Assembly: GCA_947625725.1 (NCBI GenBank)
Contig: CANQPI010000010.1
Coordinates: 1-53,128, forward strand
Direction of reading: 5' to 3'
DNA: 53,128 nucleotides
Source of the DNA: an uncultured Clostridia bacterium
Lineage (GTDB): Bacteria > Bacillota > Clostridia > Christensenellales > CAG-314
The translations under genes and the position numbers were made by a program. Of the stretch, positions 51,784 through 53,128 are shown piece by piece. Each line of letters starts with the position of its first letter. Within the stretch, counting starts at the first letter, position 1. The notes beneath the pieces are model-generated. The model saw only the letters and a program-made list of their open reading frames with translations, did no database searches and was not told the DNA's origin.

Positions 51784-52953
51784 TTACTCTATTTCCAAGT
51801 CGTCATTAGTGTATTTTATTTTCTTCAAAACGACCTTGCCTTTTTTGATTACATTATTTGTGACCAAAGTCAGTATATTTCTTGTGGATAGAAGATTAAG
51901 CACCGTTTGATTGGGATGTGTGTCTTGGGCACGGCCAAAATTTGCATTTCCGTGGGAGATTATGGCAACTTTTGGGGAAACACTTTCTAAAATTTTATTA
52001 TCAAGATTTTTTCCGCTACCATGATGAGGGACTTTGAAATAATCTGCATAGATTGGTCGCTCTTGAATCAACCTGTAAAATACTTTTTTACTTGCGTCTC
52101 CGCCCAAAAGATAAGTACAATTTCTGTGTGCAAGCATAACCACAAGACAGGCATCATGAGACAACATCTTATATTGCTCGATAATTGTTTCGAGATGCGC
52201 TTTGTCCGATTTATTGTTAAATGCTGACATTTTGGAATGGTTACGGAATATAAAATTTAAGACCATTTGACACCCAACCCGCATCATGGTCGAAGTTTGT
52301 TCATAATTTTGCTCTGGTCGGTTATATATAAAATCACGATTAAATGCATGATCTACACCATACGAATTACGCTCTGCATTGACATAATTGATAAAACTTT
52401 TGGCGAAGTCATCTTCAAACAGCTCTTCAACGATTTTTTCCATTTTGTAAAATTCGTCATCATCCAACCAATCTCGCCGAACTAATGGAAGAAGTGGATT
52501 CCAAAAATGGATATGATTGCAAAGCGACAGCCCGTCGTAGGCAAAGGTAATGCGAATTTGTTGATTGTCCAATATGTTTCTTAAAATGTGCTGGACCAAA
52601 TCAATATCGATAAGTTCTTTCTTCAATTCTTCACACTCCGTCGCCACACTCATACCTTTCAAATTCATAATTGCTTTTGCAATCAACCAAATTTCGTTAA
52701 AGCAAAATGGTAAAATAATTTCTTTTATTTGATTGATACATGGGAACATGTATGAGATTCCATAAATATGGTCCCTGTGGCTATGTGTTAAGATAAGATG
52801 AACGTTATCTTGCTGCCCAATCTCTTTGGAAATGTCAAATTGTCCGTTTCCAAGATCAACAAAAAAAAGATCATTGTCAAACTTACAACCATAGTTCGGA
52901 CGGAACGTAAGGCAATCTCCTTGGTGTACATTCAAAACTTTCAAAAAAGCCAT
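51784..52953 (-). CDS. ComEC/Rec2-like metallo-beta-lactamase-fold hydrolase
   Basis: 389 residues. It begins LKVLNVHQGDCLTF, the ComEC-type opening strand, and has the metal motif HSHRDH at 57-62, LLGGDA, PHHGSGKN and ISHGN. These are the hallmarks of the MBL domain found at the C-terminus of ComEC and in free-standing proteins near conflict systems. Here it is free-standing and has no membrane helices. A likely role is hydrolysis of phosphodiesters in nucleic acids or nucleotides. ATG at 52953 is chosen (GAGGA five bases upstream); a TTG four codons earlier is possible. Confidence 0.87.
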   Translation of the reverse strand: MAFLKVLNVHQGDCLTFRPNYGCKFDNDLFFVDLGNGQFDISKEIGQQDNVHLILTHSHRDHIYGISYMFPCINQIKEIILPFCFNEIWLIAKAIMNLKGMSVATECEELKKELIDIDLVQHILRNILDNQQIRITFAYDGLSLCNHIHFWNPLLPLVRRDWLDDDEFYKMEKIVEELFEDDFAKSFINYVNAERNSYGVDHAFNRDFIYNRPEQNYEQTSTMMRVGCQMVLNFIFRNHSKMSAFNNKSDKAHLETIIEQYKMLSHDACLVVMLAHRNCTYLLGGDASKKVFYRLIQERPIYADYFKVPHHGSGKNLDNKILESVSPKVAIISHGNANFGRAQDTHPNQTVLNLLSTRNILTLVTNNVIKKGKVVLKKIKYTNDDLEIE

Positions 52954-53005
52954 AGTAATCCTCAAATTGGTTTAATTTTTAAAACGCACATTGCTATTTG
53001 GATTT

Positions 53006-53109
53006 CACCAAATACAAATGTTGGTGTGATTTTTTAATTAGGCGTGTGGTAGGGGATAACGACGTTTTGGATAAACTCCAAGAACGTCCCGTCCTCATCC
53101 GCAGATATT
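53006..53109 (-). repeat. Right direct repeat flanking the MBL module
   Basis: Matches 51005-51105 in the same orientation at roughly four bases in five, about 2.0 kb apart. It contains the hairpin CACCAA/TTGGTG (53006-53026) and the last 24 codons of the minus-strand frame that enters from the right edge. Confidence 0.8.
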
Positions 53110-53128
53110 TCCGAGTAGTTCATAATGT
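53034..53128 (-). CDS. C-terminal end of a minus-strand gene cut by the window edge
   Basis: Minus-strand frame ending in EFIQNVVIPYHTPN and TAA at 53034-53036. An ATG lies at 53123 without visible ribosome site, so this is more likely the tail of a larger gene than a 29-residue one. Family not recognised. Its degenerate echo at 51005-51105 shows that the sequence existed before in a second copy. Confidence 0.5.
   Translation of the reverse strand, partial: IMNYSEISADEDGTFLEFIQNVVIPYHTPN

Noticed and set aside
51005-53109. Integron attC sites as an explanation of the direct repeats
   Set aside because: The repeats contain a protein-coding tail and lack the conserved GTTRRRY/RYYYAAC core arrangement; no integron integrase is visible.

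Overview
The window looks like a chromosomal segment of a spore-forming member of the Firmicutes (class Clostridia). The evidence is the gene order yqfC-yqfD-phoH-pgpH-ybeY-era-yqzL-recO, a YhcN/YlaJ-like secreted protein, a short exosporium-type collagen-like protein, strong AGGAGG ribosome sites and TATAAT-type promoters. The very large MBG/Ig-repeat surface protein, low-GC accessory islands in a roughly half-GC backbone, an alpha-L-fucosidase and a ferredoxin-type aldo/keto reductase suggest a gut anaerobe, perhaps near the Christensenellales. That placement is inference and no 16S gene is present.

Layout. (1) 1-17.7 kb: the 3' 15 kb of a giant repeat protein (about thirty MBG-type repeats and a C-terminal membrane anchor), then a membrane protein with five Big_3-like Ig repeats, ending at a terminator. 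(2) 17.8-21.3 kb: an M3 oligoendopeptidase, a YhcN-like secreted protein (minus strand), a 57-residue membrane protein, and deoC behind a structured leader. (3) 21.3-24.4 kb: a lipoprotein with Cys-rich, Ig-like and duplicated C-terminal modules; its promoter carries a G10 tract between -35 and -10. (4) 24.6-25.9 kb: a MarR regulator and a frameshifted carboxymuconolactone decarboxylase-cupin gene. (5) 25.9-31.25 kb: an AT-rich island with a zinc-ribbon/HEPN/STAND-NTPase/TPR-like gene translationally coupled to a GH29 fucosidase. It is bordered by a truncated tRNA-Arg copy and a tRNA-Leu-like gene full of hairpin insertions; intact tRNA-Leu(CAA) and tRNA-Arg(CCG) lie to its right. (6) 31.3-34.2 kb: an aldo/keto reductase with two 4Fe-4S motifs, a hotdog thioesterase and an anion transporter. 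(7) 34.4-37.3 kb: a copper module (copA fused to copZ, then csoR). (8) 37.4-43.5 kb: the sporulation/ribosome-maturation/recombination operon. (9) 43.5-46.1 kb: a minus-strand Cd/Zn efflux operon (ArsR sensor, HMA chaperone, P-type ATPase). (10) 46.2-53.1 kb: a short collagen-like gene at the edge of a second AT-rich island. The island carries a four-gene operon (TIM barrel, split-barrel flavoprotein fusion, three-helix membrane protein, HAD phosphatase) and a minus-strand pair (ComEC-like MBL hydrolase plus unknown partner) flanked by direct repeats of about 100 bp.

How the genes work together. The two metal modules are self-contained sensor/chaperone/pump sets. The yqf-recO block couples sporulation, c-di-AMP turnover, 16S rRNA maturation and DNA repair by tight translational overlaps. 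The first two genes form one surface/envelope operon. The best candidates for undescribed biology are the HEPN-STAND/fucosidase pair, the four-gene operon at 47-51 kb, the repeat-flanked MBL pair, the poly-G promoter and the copA gene with a retained internal copZ start. No transposase, integrase or CRISPR array was seen.
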